A stretch of DNA of 64,000 nucleotides from Heligmosomoides polygyrus polygyrus (Eukaryota; Nematoda; Chromadorea; Rhabditida; Heligmosomidae), in assembly GCA_947396885.1 (NCBI GenBank), contig OX377202.1, positions 26,651,407 through 26,715,406 of the forward strand, written 5' to 3'. A program made the translations under genes and the position numbers. The notes beneath the pieces were generated by a model. That model made no database searches and was not told where the DNA came from. It was given only the letters and a program-made list of their open reading frames with translations. Of this stretch, positions 22,201 to 31,825 are shown one piece after another. Position 1 is the stretch's first letter, and every line of letters begins with the position of its first letter.

Positions 22201-25200
22201 ACAGCTTCTGTCGGCGACATGAGATTCGGCCTCACAGCTTCCTGCCTTTCCGACACCTCACCTACCCTCAGCCAGGCAGTAAAACGTTGACTGATCATTG
22301 GTAGTGGTGCCAAGAAAGATTTCGTTAAATTGCTCTGCCCTATCTACCCTCAATCGTTCTCAGGGGAAGGTACGTGGGCGAACCGTCTGGCGAAGTCGAA
22401 TCGGGTGAGGTGTTAGAAGTGGAGGAGCGGAGAGCACAGAATTGGGCCGAGTTCGAGGTGGGTGCGGTTTCGCTAAACATTATTCTGGTTTTTCCTGATC
22501 GACTGTCGTTGAATCTTGGCATGACGTTGATACCAATAGGACTGTTCGAGCTGTGGAGCCAAAATTCTGGTTTTCGTCAATACAGCGCTGCGTCCGGCCC
22601 TGACCCACCCCGACGTCTTCCCACTTGGTACGGCCTCAATCGCTATGGGCCTGTTCATACTCCACGACAGGAGCGACGAGAATGACAAACGGCGACAAGA
22701 GCGACTGCGGAGCGTAGTGTACGTAATTGCACAACATAAGCCCATAGGAAAAGAAATCGGGACTTAAACCACCTTCCTGTTGGTTATACTTCTTTTCTAG
22801 ATTTCGATTTCCAATTGGAGCAGTCCCCTATATGTCTATGATAGATGAGGATCGGGTACTAAGCGGGCTGGTGCCCGCAAAAACCGTATTTATTTGAGTG
22901 TTCCACGACCATGGTCTCATAATGGAGCGGCTTAGTACCGAGGATCGTAATGTTTTGTACTATAGTAATACTGTAAGCAGTGCAGATTTTCTGTAAATCG
23001 GCAGGAAAATCTAGGAGAATCTTGGAATTACTACATGCTCGCCATCTGGAGGAACGGCACTACTCTTTCTCTATCCAGATTTAACTTATTGAGATTAATT
23101 GATTCGCGTGTTTCACACAGGCGACGAGTCGCTCCCGTCGCGAACTATGAACGGGTCCTATCTCAGTAGGGTGACCAGCGTTCATTCTCTTGAATCCTTC
23201 GGGTTTGTTATCCTCTCCACTGGAGGTCGGCGCAAAATTTATTCTCATCGTAAACCTGCGAAACACCTGGTGTGGGTGACTGCTTCTGCTGTTGTCGAAA
23301 AAAGCTATAGCTCCTCAATGAAATGTCTCATCCCTTCTTGCTGACAGCCAGTTCAGCATTGCTCTTTTTCGCTTTGGGCGTGCTCATAGCGAACGTTTTG
23401 AGTTTTCTTGGGCGCTGCGTACATTCCACTACGTCTGGCCCCGTGCAGCCTATTCATAATTCGGCTTCCATTAGCACCACGTCGTCTTCACCAGGGTATT
23501 TCGCAAGGATTTTCTTTTTTTCTCAAAAATCCAATTTGATGTCGATAGAGTTCTTGATAACGGACGGCCCTGTTTTTCGAATTTTCGCCACCATGACCAA
23601 CCTCTTCGAAGGTCAACCGGCGGTCCCCTTTTGCTGAAACAACTGCCGGCGGTTCTTCAGTTGTCTGTTTATAGTTCAGTTCCTCCTCGGGCGGAGCAGC
23701 GTATCGCCTAAAAAGTGGCAGTTGTCGTCGTAGATGATTTGTCGTCTGTCGGCTGCCCGTTATTGCCCCTCGCTTTTTTCTGCGCTTCACTCCATCCCAT
23801 AGTAGCACCAGGCTGGCACCGTTTGTTCCTCGTTGCTCACCATAGCAAGCTGTTCTCTGAGCTCTGCGCTGTTTACCGGATGCCGATTCTGCAGCTTGTT
23901 CCTGTTCTCAGAAGCGCTTCCAGCATAGCACGCTGATATCCTGTTTGAGGAGCTCGAGGTAGCGCAGTCGGAAGAGGCGCCTGCTGTCGGGTGCACTCCG
24001 CTTCAGGGTTCATGTTCCTTTCCTATCCAGGTCAACTAGTCCTACGATCCCTTCCAAGTCGTCGGACTGGAGCCGTCAGGGAAAGGGAAAGCACTGCCTT
24101 TTCCGTTTAATGGCCACCGCAAGTCACTGTCCGGGCCAATTATACACGCACGTAATGCCTTCATTAAATCCAGTAGGAGCAGAATTCGTGGCGCATCCAA
24201 GAATGAGCTGTTTATCGCTGTACTTTGTCATGTTATCCTTTCATCAATTTCCATGTCTTCTTTTGTACTTTTTAATGTGCAAATTGCACAGATTCTACTC
24301 GTGTGAAAGTTAGTGATAATACTTGCTTTGATACTTTGATGATCCTTTTGTCGGCTGGAGGTCTTCTCAGCGGGGACCACAAGACCGCTCGATCTCTAGC
24401 AGCTTGCATTCAATGAGGCAGACTCCGCTCTCTGAAAGATCTTGAGAATGAGTCTGCCCATCGCCTTGGCGGTCGTCCCCGGGGGTCTCTTATGGTCTCT
24501 CGGAAGCCATTCTGTGACACGGAGACTCCATCTATCGTCCTTTCGTCGAAGCAGGTGTCCGGCCCAGCGATATTTGGACTTCTTCATGTACTGCAGCGGG
24601 TCTGCTAATTGCGACTTCTCCCGTAGCTCCGAGTTTCGTAGGTATTCTTGCCACTACTGACGAAGGCTTGTCCTCAGAAGACATCTCTCCAGTGTACGAT
24701 GCGTCGTTTGCATTGCTCTTGTTGTCGGGCCATGTTTCCGTCGCGTAACACATCACAGGCAGGACAGAGGCGTTGAATATCGAGGCCCTGAGGCCGGGAT
24801 CCTTGACCTGATCGGTGACTTCGCGAATCGAACTGAAGGCTGCCCATGCTGCGGGCGATTTCAGGAGCGAGGTCGTTATCCATGTTCAGCTCTCTTCCCA
24901 GATAGACGTAGGAGTCGACCTGTTGTAGAGCGACTCCATTTAACCTTACGAGTCCCGTGTCACACCACTGGTTGACCATAAACTGCATTTTGGACATATT
25001 CATGTCCAATCCAATCTTCATACCTGCCACATTGAGCTCGTTCAGCATTTCCTCGACTTCTGCCGTGCTGGTAGAGATGAGAACAATATCGTCGGGGAAG
25101 CGAAGGTTGCTGATCCGTTTACCGTCGACAAGGTAGCCTTTATCGTCCCAGTTCAAGTCTTTCATGGCATCCTGGAGTGCCGCTGTGAATAGCTTGGGAG

Positions 25201-27951
25201 AAATCGTGTCTCCCTGCCGTACTCCTTTCTCGATAGGAATTTTAAGCTTTCGATCGAACAACTGGATGGTAGTCGATGTGTTCGAGAAGCATTCGTCGAG
25301 AAGTCGGATGTAGGGCGATGGTATACCAGCGTTCACAAGGGCGTTCAGAATGGCGTTGATTTCCACAGAGTCGAACGCTTTCCGATAATCCACGAAGACA
25401 AGGACAAGTGGGAGGTGGTATTCGCGGCTCCTCTCGATGAGCTGTGAGACAGTCTGAATATGGTCCATGCAGGAGAAAACCTTGCGAAACCCTGCTTGCT
25501 CCACTGATACTCATCCAAGGTACGCTCCATGCGGCTAAGCAGTATCTCGGTGAAGATCTTGCACACAACCGAGAAAAGACTGATGGGTCGATAGTTGTTG
25601 ATATCCTACCGCTGACCTTTTTTGAAGGTTAGAACTGTTTTCGATTCCTTCGCTATGTCCGGAATCTTACCAAGACGAAGGTTTAAGTGCTTGGCAAAAA
25701 GTGAGCAGAGCGCACTGCTACCCGCACGAAGGAGATCAGCAGAAATGCTGTCCAGCCCGGGAGCAGTGCCTGGCTCCATCCTTCTGATGGCATTAGTGAT
25801 AATACTGTTACCATTAGCACTACTACTAATAATGATACCATTTATTGACAACCACATTTTCCCCGTTCTAGGACGAATGGGACGTCCGGTCGTCGATATT
25901 TCAGTCGTGAATGAAACCTTAAATATGGGTAAAGGAAAAAGGACGGCTGTACTCAATCCCTTTTGAGGTGCGCCACGCATTCTGTTTTTACGAAATGTCG
26001 TGGAGGCGACTTGAATGCGTATTTGGCCGAAGAGTGACTTGTGGTGGCCAGCCGATGAACAAGTCAGCGCTGCATCCTTCCCAAACAGCTCTGGTTCCAA
26101 TTCACCGACGCCGGAGGGATGAAGGGCTTGGTTGGCCTGGGCGGGAAATCCGAGCCAGGAACCTGGTATCGAGATGCGAGCGACAGCCAACACCTTCTCC
26201 AACTGCGCTACACGCGCCCTTTTTTGGTTGAATATGAACAAGAATTTGCCATGCTTTCGGTTCTCACTTGACCTGCTCTTTTGGAGGCCACGATTCGGTA
26301 TCCGGAATTTTCCTGGCACTTTCGTAGAGGGGAAATATTTAGCAAAGATCGATGCTAATCGTAAGACATTCAGCCAGGGGAAGAGTAGCGCGGTCGTAGG
26401 AGGCGTCTGCTGTCGCGCGCACCCCGAACCGAGGTTTTCGGTTAGGGGTCACTCCAGGTGCAGTTAGTTATTGCCGCGCATTCTGCTTCTGTTTCTTATT
26501 GCTACATCTGGAATAACATGCATAGAGGCAATTCCATTGCGTATTTGGTCTATCCAATGTTTTGCGGTGATGACCCGGTAGACAAGTGTTATATCCCTCC
26601 TAAAGAAGGCTTGTACTAACTAACTGCACCTGGAGTGACCCCGAACCGAGGACCGAAAACCTCGGTTCAGGCTGCGCGCGACAGCAGGCACCTCCTACCA
26701 CTGCGCTACACTTCCCCTGGCTGAATTTCGTACGAGTGATGTTCCTAAAGTCTTTGGAAGAGTCTGCAATTTTGGTTCGAGTACATGGTGATCTCGGTGC
26801 TAGAGGATGCAGTGAAGGGACGGCCCAAAAGAAGAAAGGGTCTATTGGAAAATCCAAGTGTCTCACGGCATAGAACGTTCAGTTTCTTTTTGATTTTTTG
26901 GAGAAGTAATCACGCAATGTTCACCGTATTCCCTGGAAAATGTCATCAAGCTGCGGCTGATGAAGTCCCTGTGCATCTCTTCAAGCTTATCACCGTATCC
27001 CCTGGAAAATGTCATCAAGCTGCGGCTGATGAAGTCCCTGTGCATCTCTTCAAGCTTAAAGTCTTAGTCTTTGGCGAAGTTGTGGATCAGCACGCAGATT
27101 AGTGCAGCTACTAGATGTGTTTTCTCGAATGTCATCCGAGCGAGAGTCTTCGTCGACTGCCCTTGGCTTCCCTGTGTCTTTCTGTCGGAACAAGTGCATG
27201 CACGAGGTGGTGGTTGAAGGGGTGTGAGTCATTGTCTGTCAAAGTCAGGTGTGAGGGCAACATTTTAACAATTCAGTCGAAAGTTATCACATGCATGCCC
27301 TGCGCTACTTTTTAGCTTAAAGCTGGGTCACAGCGCTCTGCAATTCGTTTCAAAATTGAACTGTAGGAAAACAGGCGCTGAAGGAAGGACGTATATTGCG
27401 CAGTACGTTCCCTCGAAATCTTGAACGTTAGACGGTTTCTCCAAGTTTTAAAATGAACATGGGGCTGATTATGGTGTTCCACATGCATGCGTCGCTTTTG
27501 TAGCAAGTCATTTATGGCAGTTGTAGTGGCGGTTGTAGTTTTTCTATTTGTTTATCTGTCTTTCAATGTTTTTTTCGATATGCGGCGTCATACTAGATCA
27601 AATCATTCATTTTCCTCTTGGTTCTGGCCTTCTCGTGCCAACCGCATGCACCAAATCAGGGGTGCACACAAAATCTTGAGCGTTAAATTTATTTAACGAT
27701 TTTTTAACGGAAAATTTTCGTTTAAGTTCCTATAATTCGCTAAATTTAGTTGAAACATACAATTAGTTCTGAAGTCTTATTTCATATGAAAAAAATCAGG
27801 CAAAACATATTAGGTTCTTACCTCAACAGGTGAACAACTAAGGCTCAATGAGCATAATTTAATATGTGCCTTGCACACAGTGGATATTCGCCTCGGCATG
27901 AAGACACGTGCATGTCTAGTTAGATCAGAAATGGAATAGATCAGTTCATCA
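18935..27951 (-). CDS. Candidate multi-exon gene, minus strand, unknown Ser/Thr-rich protein
   Basis: Reading 5' to 3' on the minus strand, candidate exons are 27951-27822, possibly 27181-27056, 23707-23492, 22550-22348, 20745-20669 and 19270-18935. The last four join with matching phases (2+1, 1+2, 0+0). Their splice sites are reasonable: acceptors CTTTTTAG, CTCCACAG, CCTTCTTAG and CGCCGCAG, with donors GTGAAG, GTAGAT and GTAAGT. The product is polar, Ser/Thr/Pro-rich and without obvious membrane helices, so a cytosolic or regulatory region is likely. I do not recognise the family. The link between 27822 and 23707 is not resolved, since an exon leaving phase 2 is missing. The start lies upstream, possibly as far as 34483. 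A retrotransposon, SINEs and a mariner relic sit in the proposed introns. The exons at 9.6-11.05 kb could be the 3' part of the same gene. Confidence 0.4.
19785..20065 (+). repeat. SINE, nearly full length
   Basis: CTCTTGGTTCGGATTTCCCA, then CCTGGCCACCGCAAGTCATT and GAATGCGAGGCGCATCCCAG. A small minus-strand tail-like piece sits at about 19695-19725. Confidence 0.8.
20066..20668. other. No gene recognised
   Basis: AT-rich intronic-looking sequence with TTTATTTATATT repeats near 20305. Confidence 0.4.
20669..20745 (-). CDS. Candidate exon in minus-strand chain
   Basis: Acceptor AAATCCTTCTTAG, 2 nt plus 25 codons (including PIFQYDELAFQKPTYSCKFW), donor GCG|GTAAGT. These are the best splice sites of the chain. 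The overlapping plus-strand frame 20656-20883 has no splice support. Confidence 0.45.
20883..21279 (-). mobile_element. Short mariner derivative with C-terminal transposase remnant
   Basis: Termini GGTTGTAAGG and CCTTACAACC with TA on both sides (20881-20882 and 21280-21281). Inside, a minus-strand frame ends like a mariner transposase, with LSNHLNEKQFDDREQLEKCI and an AEFF block, matching the region after the third catalytic Asp. The catalytic core is deleted. It lies 137 bp above the candidate exon at 20669-20745. Confidence 0.75.
21410..21690 (-). repeat. SINE, nearly full length
   Basis: On the plus-strand text it begins with the tail (TTTTGGGATGCGCCATGCG) and ends with the head. The ACTTGTCTGGGAAGG block is degenerate. 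Confidence 0.75.
21730..21985 (+). repeat. SINE, head degenerate
   Basis: CATGTATGGGAAGACAAAAGG, TTCATCGACAGGCCACCACA and GGATGCCTGGCGCATCC. It lies tail-outward next to the minus copy at 21410, giving a head-to-head pair. Confidence 0.75.
21986..22347. other. No gene recognised
   Basis: No paired splice signals; within the proposed intron of the minus-strand candidate gene. Confidence 0.35.
22348..22550 (-). CDS. Candidate exon in minus-strand chain
   Basis: Acceptor GGCTCCACAG, then 1 nt, 67 codons and 1 nt to donor GAGG|GTAGAT. The protein is Ser/Thr/Pro-rich (for example ETAPTSNSAQFCALRSSTSN), typical of a disordered segment. The frame stays open a little beyond the acceptor, so the exact 5' edge is inferred. 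The plus-strand frame 22374-22685 overlaps it. Confidence 0.4.
22551..23491. other. No gene recognised
   Basis: A plus-strand frame at 23323-23637 begins with a hydrophobic stretch, but it overlaps the better-supported minus-strand candidate exon. Confidence 0.35.
23492..23707 (-). CDS. Candidate exon in minus-strand chain
   Basis: Acceptor CTGCCACTTTTTAG, 1 nt, 71 codons and 2 nt to donor CTG|GTGAAG. It encodes a charged segment (PPEEELNYKQTTEEPPAVV, later YQELYRHQIGFLRKKENP). The frame is open upstream of the acceptor to about 23808, so the start edge could be higher. The family is not recognised. Confidence 0.4.
23950..24250 (+). repeat. SINE, nearly full length
   Basis: Head GAGGTAGCGCAGTCGGAAGA, GGCCACCGCAAGTCACTGT and tail CAGAATTCGTGGCGCATCC. 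Confidence 0.85.
24385..25885 (-). mobile_element. RTE-type non-LTR retrotransposon, reverse transcriptase part, dead
   Basis: The minus strand carries a 276-codon frame (25504-24674) with reverse transcriptase blocks: FVDYRKAFDSVE (block A), GVRQGDTISPKLF (block B) and LRFPDDIVLIS (block C, usually FADD), then MNMSKMQFMVN and YVYLGRELNMDND. Upstream, 25830-25606 gives the region before the fingers (MEPGTAPGLDSISADLLRAG). Downstream, 24587-24396 gives KKSKYRWAGHLLRRKDDRW, the usual C-terminal block. These parts lie in at least three frames, so frameshifts have broken the protein. No endonuclease domain is present, so it is 5' truncated. In families of this type the enzyme copies its own RNA at nicked target DNA; this copy cannot encode an intact one. 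Confidence 0.9.
25936..26225 (-). repeat. SINE, full length, well preserved
   Basis: On the plus-strand text: AGGTGCGCCACGCATTCTG, GGTGGCCAGCCGATGAACA, GGTTGGCCTGGGCGGGAAAT and the head complement CAACTGCGCTACACGCGCCC. It abuts the 5' end of the retrotransposon fragment. Confidence 0.9.
26345..26740. repeat. Inverted pair of variant SINE heads
   Basis: A plus-strand head (26370-26470, GAGTAGCGCGGTCGTAGGAGG) is matched by an inverted copy at 26612-26735. The pairing extends through CACTCCAGGTGCAGTTAGTTA and outward past CCTGGCTGAAT. The right copy continues into a degraded minus-strand SINE body (26470-26610). Its B-box area forms a short hairpin with GAACCGAGG arms. Confidence 0.75.
26921..27057. 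repeat. Two-copy tandem repeat, 69-bp unit
   Basis: The unit starting TCACCGTAT (26921) is repeated from 26990 with two substitutions. The 69-bp period is 23 codons. On the minus strand both copies read the same polar segment (LEEMHRDFISRSLMTFSR) in one open frame (27045-26863); on the plus strand a second frame is also open. Confidence 0.85.
27056..27181 (-). CDS. Possible exon of the minus-strand chain
   Basis: From acceptor CTTGTTCCGACAG the frame is open for 41 codons (KDTGKPRAVDEDSRSDDIRE and onward) to TAA at 27056. Phase in is 0, fitting the exon at 27822-27951. No strong donor is visible, so its use is uncertain. Confidence 0.25.
   Translation of the reverse strand, partial: KDTGKPRAVDEDSRSDDIRENTSSSCTNLRADPQLRQRLRL
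27822..27951 (-). CDS. Candidate exon, minus strand
   Basis: Acceptor GGTCTTACCTCAG, 1 nt plus 43 codons (starting DELIYSISDLTRHARVF), donor GAG|GTAAGA. Both splice sites are strong and the frame is fully open. It is the most upstream well-bounded member of the minus-strand chain; the family is not recognised. Confidence 0.4.
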
Positions 27952-28027
27952 CTGAGGTAAGACCCAACAGTGTTGCTCCGCGTAAAACTTAATTTCGTAC
28001 AACAAAAAGCTGTACAGAACTTCCTTA

Positions 28028-28255
28028 AGGCTCCCCCAGACTTCTGCGGCCAGCGGCGGACGGCGAAATCGACGAGTCAAGCCGCCCAACGGCGGCTCCC
28101 GGCTCAGCGGCGACGGCGAGGTACTGTAGCCTTTCCAGTCGGGACCAACTGGTGCGAAAGGGCAGAGCGCAGACAGACCCTCCCGGCGCCGCTAGAGAGG
28201 CGCCGTCTCGTATGATTCAAATCATAGCGGCAACGCCGCAGAAGTCTGGGGGCCT
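28028..28255. mobile_element. MITE, PIF/Harbinger-like, TTA duplication
   Basis: Inverted termini AGGCTCCCCCAGACTTCTGC and its near complement at 28235-28255. TTA flanks both sides (28025-28027 and 28256-28258). The interior is CpG-rich and non-coding. A TTA duplication with GC-rich termini is typical of PIF/Harbinger elements; the assignment is inferred from that. Confidence 0.75.
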
Positions 28256-28258
28256 TTA

Positions 28259-28721
28259 GGCCTCGTGCATACTTCCCGTCGTCGCGATGGAACCTTTTAG
28301 GCCTTTGTCATACCATCGCTCACCCTGAGCGACGCCTAGTGATATGCCCCTTATCGATCGGGCGGGGCGATGGAATCGATATGGATGCATATCATTAGGC
28401 GTCGCTCGGGGTGAACGATGGTATGACAAAGGCCAAAGGCCTTACAGAGCGACGCGGATAAATTTGAGCTTCTCACTGCTCCTCGCATTGCTCATCGCTC
28501 TGCAAGGGAGCGCAACGCCGATCCGTCCAGGACCAACGCTAAACACCGCGCGCGGCGCGCAAAAGTATGCTATGCCTGCGATGGGCGAGGGAAGCCATGT
28601 CGACCGCTACTATTGCCGTGGCCGCGGCGAAGTTTCCTTTGATTATTCGACCGCGTGCGGCGGGATGGCCATGAACTGAGCGCCGCGATGGCATCGCAGC
28701 GATGGAAGTACGCCCCCGGCC
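28259..28721. mobile_element. Second PIF/Harbinger-like MITE, sharing the TTA of the first
   Basis: Termini GGCCTCGTGCATACTTCC and the imperfect complement before 28721, with TTA at 28256-28258 and 28722-28724. It carries a nested inverted-repeat element at 28300-28441. Very CpG-rich. Confidence 0.6.
28300..28441. mobile_element. Nested inverted-repeat MITE
   Basis: Arms 28300-28347 and 28387-28434 are about 90 percent complementary. TTA flanks lie at 28297-28299 and 28442-28444. Termini start GGCCTTTGTCATACC. It was inserted into the surrounding MITE. Confidence 0.75.
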
Positions 28722-29061
28722 TTACAAGGTCACCTCCTCCGAGCCTATTCGTGCCGAAGGAACTGATAAAAATACAATTAAGAGCCTATCATTGGAATGT
28801 TAACGTTGGGCGAAAGCAGATTTCCAATTTTTATCTGTTATCGTTTTTCGAAAATTATTTAAAATAGGTCCAGCGGCCGAAATCGTTCTCTCCCTCCCGA
28901 CTATTCAGGGCGGTGAGCAAAAGTATTTTGGGAAAAGCAGCGTTAGGTGTGGATAGGCAGCATATCTTACGAATGCGTCAGACTAGTATTTTAGTGGATT
29001 CGTTGACTTGCTTGGCGCGCCGATGAGGAACTTTTCTAACATACAAATGCATGTATAAAAG

Positions 29062-29330
29062 ACGACCTTGCTCATTCCCCTTTGAAATTGGGCCACGCAT
29101 TCTACTTCTACGAGGCGAATTGAATGCGTATTTGACCTAAACAAAGACTTCTGGTGGGCTGCCGATGAGCAAGTTAGCGCTTTATTCTTCCCAAACAAGA
29201 CTGGTAGCAATTCACGGACCCCGGAAGGATGGAAGGCTTGGTTGGCCAGCGTGGAAAATCCGATGGAGAAACCTGGTATCGGGTGCACGCGTCAGCCGAC
29301 ACCTCCTTCGACTGCACCTGCACCTAAATA
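29062..29330 (-). repeat. SINE, nearly full length
   Basis: Plus-strand text: GGGCCACGCATTCTACTTC, GGTGGGCTGCCGATGAGCA, GGAAGGCTTGGTTGGCC, then a degenerate head. Confidence 0.8.
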
Positions 29331-31825
29331 TTCAAATGCGCTATAGTAGGTATGAAAGAGAGCACGGAAACAAAAAGAAAAAGGACTCACGCGCTGTGTC
29401 TGATATCGCGGGAGCAAGCCCATAGGTTAAATTTCTGAAAATCTCCGTTAAGTTATTAAGCCGGATTTTAACTGAGAATGCCGTTAATTCGTTAACCGTT
29501 GGATGTGCACCTCTGTGCCGAATTTCCAGTTCAAGCAATTCATTTGAAAACAACTATCAAGGACTTCAAAAAAGGTAAATAGAATAAAGAATATCTCGTG
29601 AAAAGATTTTCTTATCGATTGCCAATTCATGTAGCTATATTTTAAAATTTTTATATTTTTAATTTTAATATATATAATATTTTTTATCGTCGTGCATTTC
29701 GGCTAATAAACAAGAACATGATTGGTGAGACATGCAAGACGCCTTATTATGCTGAACCAAGCGCCACTTTTATTCAATCGTGGTTTGTGTGTCAAGTTTC
29801 TCCACGAATTTACCGGATTTTGCCTGACCTCTCTGCTCTACTTCGTCTGAGTTCTTTTTCGAATGCGCCGCCCAAGATGCTAAGCAGCGCCGGCAGGTCC
29901 GTTGCATTCCATGCCGACATGCCCTGATCCCTTTGGTTACTAGATACTCCGCTTCCAGCTCCTCCGCTGCCTAATTACCTTAGGCGATTAGACGAATCGA
30001 TTCGTGGAAAGGACGAGGCGTGGGAATAAATGACGCAAGTGGCCCGGCGACCCGCCACGGTGGGCGCCATTCTGCTGCTCCTAGAACCCAATCTGCTTCG
30101 CGGTTCGGCGGCGGACTAGGCGCTTTGTTTGGGCGCAAGCTGAACCTCTATTCGACTGGCGACACGCGCGTCTACGGTTTATGCTGCTTAAGCCTCTAGT
30201 CCTTAGTGGTGACGGCGTCAATGAAGAACAGCCGCAGTTTCGATGTGTTAAACGCCGTCTTTGAGCTTCTTCTAATCCGTTCCACTTATTCCTAATGACG
30301 CCCGTCCGACATCTTTTCCCGTTTTTGAAAATTGCAGGATGCACTTAGGCGAATAACTGCACCTCGTGCCATCTCTCCGCGGCCTATCAGTTATTTACTC
30401 GTCGCCGATTCAATGCGCATCAGCTTATGTTGAAAGGCCATTGTTTTGAATAGCCTGGATAAGTACAGCAGCACTTTCACGCGATCTGACTAAGCAGCCG
30501 CGGACGAGGCGATGAGAAACAAAGCCCTCTGTTAGGTCGCGTGAGGAAAAAGCCGTCAGCAGAATCGGCAGAGTCTCTGGACGACAAGTATGCACGTCCT
30601 CTGCGACCGCTGCTTCTCTCCGTTCTTGTCCAACTGGGGAGTCTTCTGAAGACTCTGAAGGTCTTCAGAAGACTTCCAGTCTTCTGAAGACTTTTGTCTC
30701 TCCATGCCTCTGTTCCATTTTCTTCTTTTTCTTCAATTTCTCCGCTTTTTGGCTTCTGCATATTTCCTTATCAGTCCTTCCTGGCCATAAACTACCTCTG
30801 CGATGAGTAAGCTGATTAGCGTTTTTAATTGGTTGACCGCTTTATGTCACCGTAGTGCACCGTACCACCGAGACCATAAATGTACGGATTTCAACTCCAA
30901 ATTTTTTAGATTGTCATCGTCCATCGGGTGCGTGACTCCGTCGCCGGAGAAACTTTCAGAATTATTCCTCAACGTGAAGGCTTAGCGAAGCCCGGCTCAA
31001 AATCCGATTCATTTATTTTTCAACCACAAAATTTCATATGAATGGCATTCACATTGCCAGTGAAGTAAGCATCGGAGCGCATTGGTCGAGTGTATGGTGC
31101 GTTCTCAACAATGAGCCGCTCTGACTGCGAGGATTTCCATTTCCCTGCTCTTCAAAATACACAGTAGAGATTTACTACAACTGAGGGGATAAGAGTTTGA
31201 GCACAAAATGTACCCCTTCTTCTCTTGAACAGCCCGGGAATTTAACTCTGCAGAAGTTCATCTGAAAAACGTGACGAGGCAAATACTTTACAATTTTGTG
31301 TATTAAAATTGTATGCTTCTCTGTTAGATCGTTTTTTACCTTGCTCTAGTTTCACTTTTGTTCTTATTTATTTATTTGGACGTGTAAATAAGTACAGCTA
31401 CATCCTGTGAAAGCTTAAACACAAAAAAAAACTTGGATATTACTATTCGAATCATAACAGTTAGTTAGTCACTTTGGGAGACATCTGTCAACAAGCCTTT
31501 AAACTGAGGCAGAGAATTAGGAAGGCTTGTTTTTTTGTTGTTGACGATTTTAAAAACTCAGAGCCGCGCTTTGGGTATGAATGGAAGCACGGATAGAGCT
31601 CTTGGCTTTGGAGAAATGGATTTTCCGCTGGTGTTTGAATTTCACAGCGTGAAGAACCCGCCAGGTGGTAGTGCTACCATTTCAGTAATCATTTTGAATA
31701 TCATCAGCAGATCATTCCGTTACGTACGAGACTAAAGACTGAACACTCAGGACTGTTGAAAATTGTGATGCTATTTTGGTTGTGACGCGATTTCGGTTTC
31801 TTCTCATTTTTCTCTTCACTGGATC
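29331..31825. other. No gene recognised; a minus-strand frame at 30477-30761
   Basis: The minus-strand frame starts ATG at 30761 and is open for 94 codons with a charged start (GEIEEKEENGTEAWRD). It contains an internal GTCTTCTGAAGAC palindrome repeated at 30640-30695. It has no clear donor or homology, so it is left unassigned. Other frames (30081-30344) are GC-driven. Confidence 0.35.

Noticed and set aside
23323..23637. Plus-strand frame with a hydrophobic start, possibly membrane protein
   Set aside because: It is antisense to a better-supported charged exon with phase-matched neighbours, and shows no splice signals.
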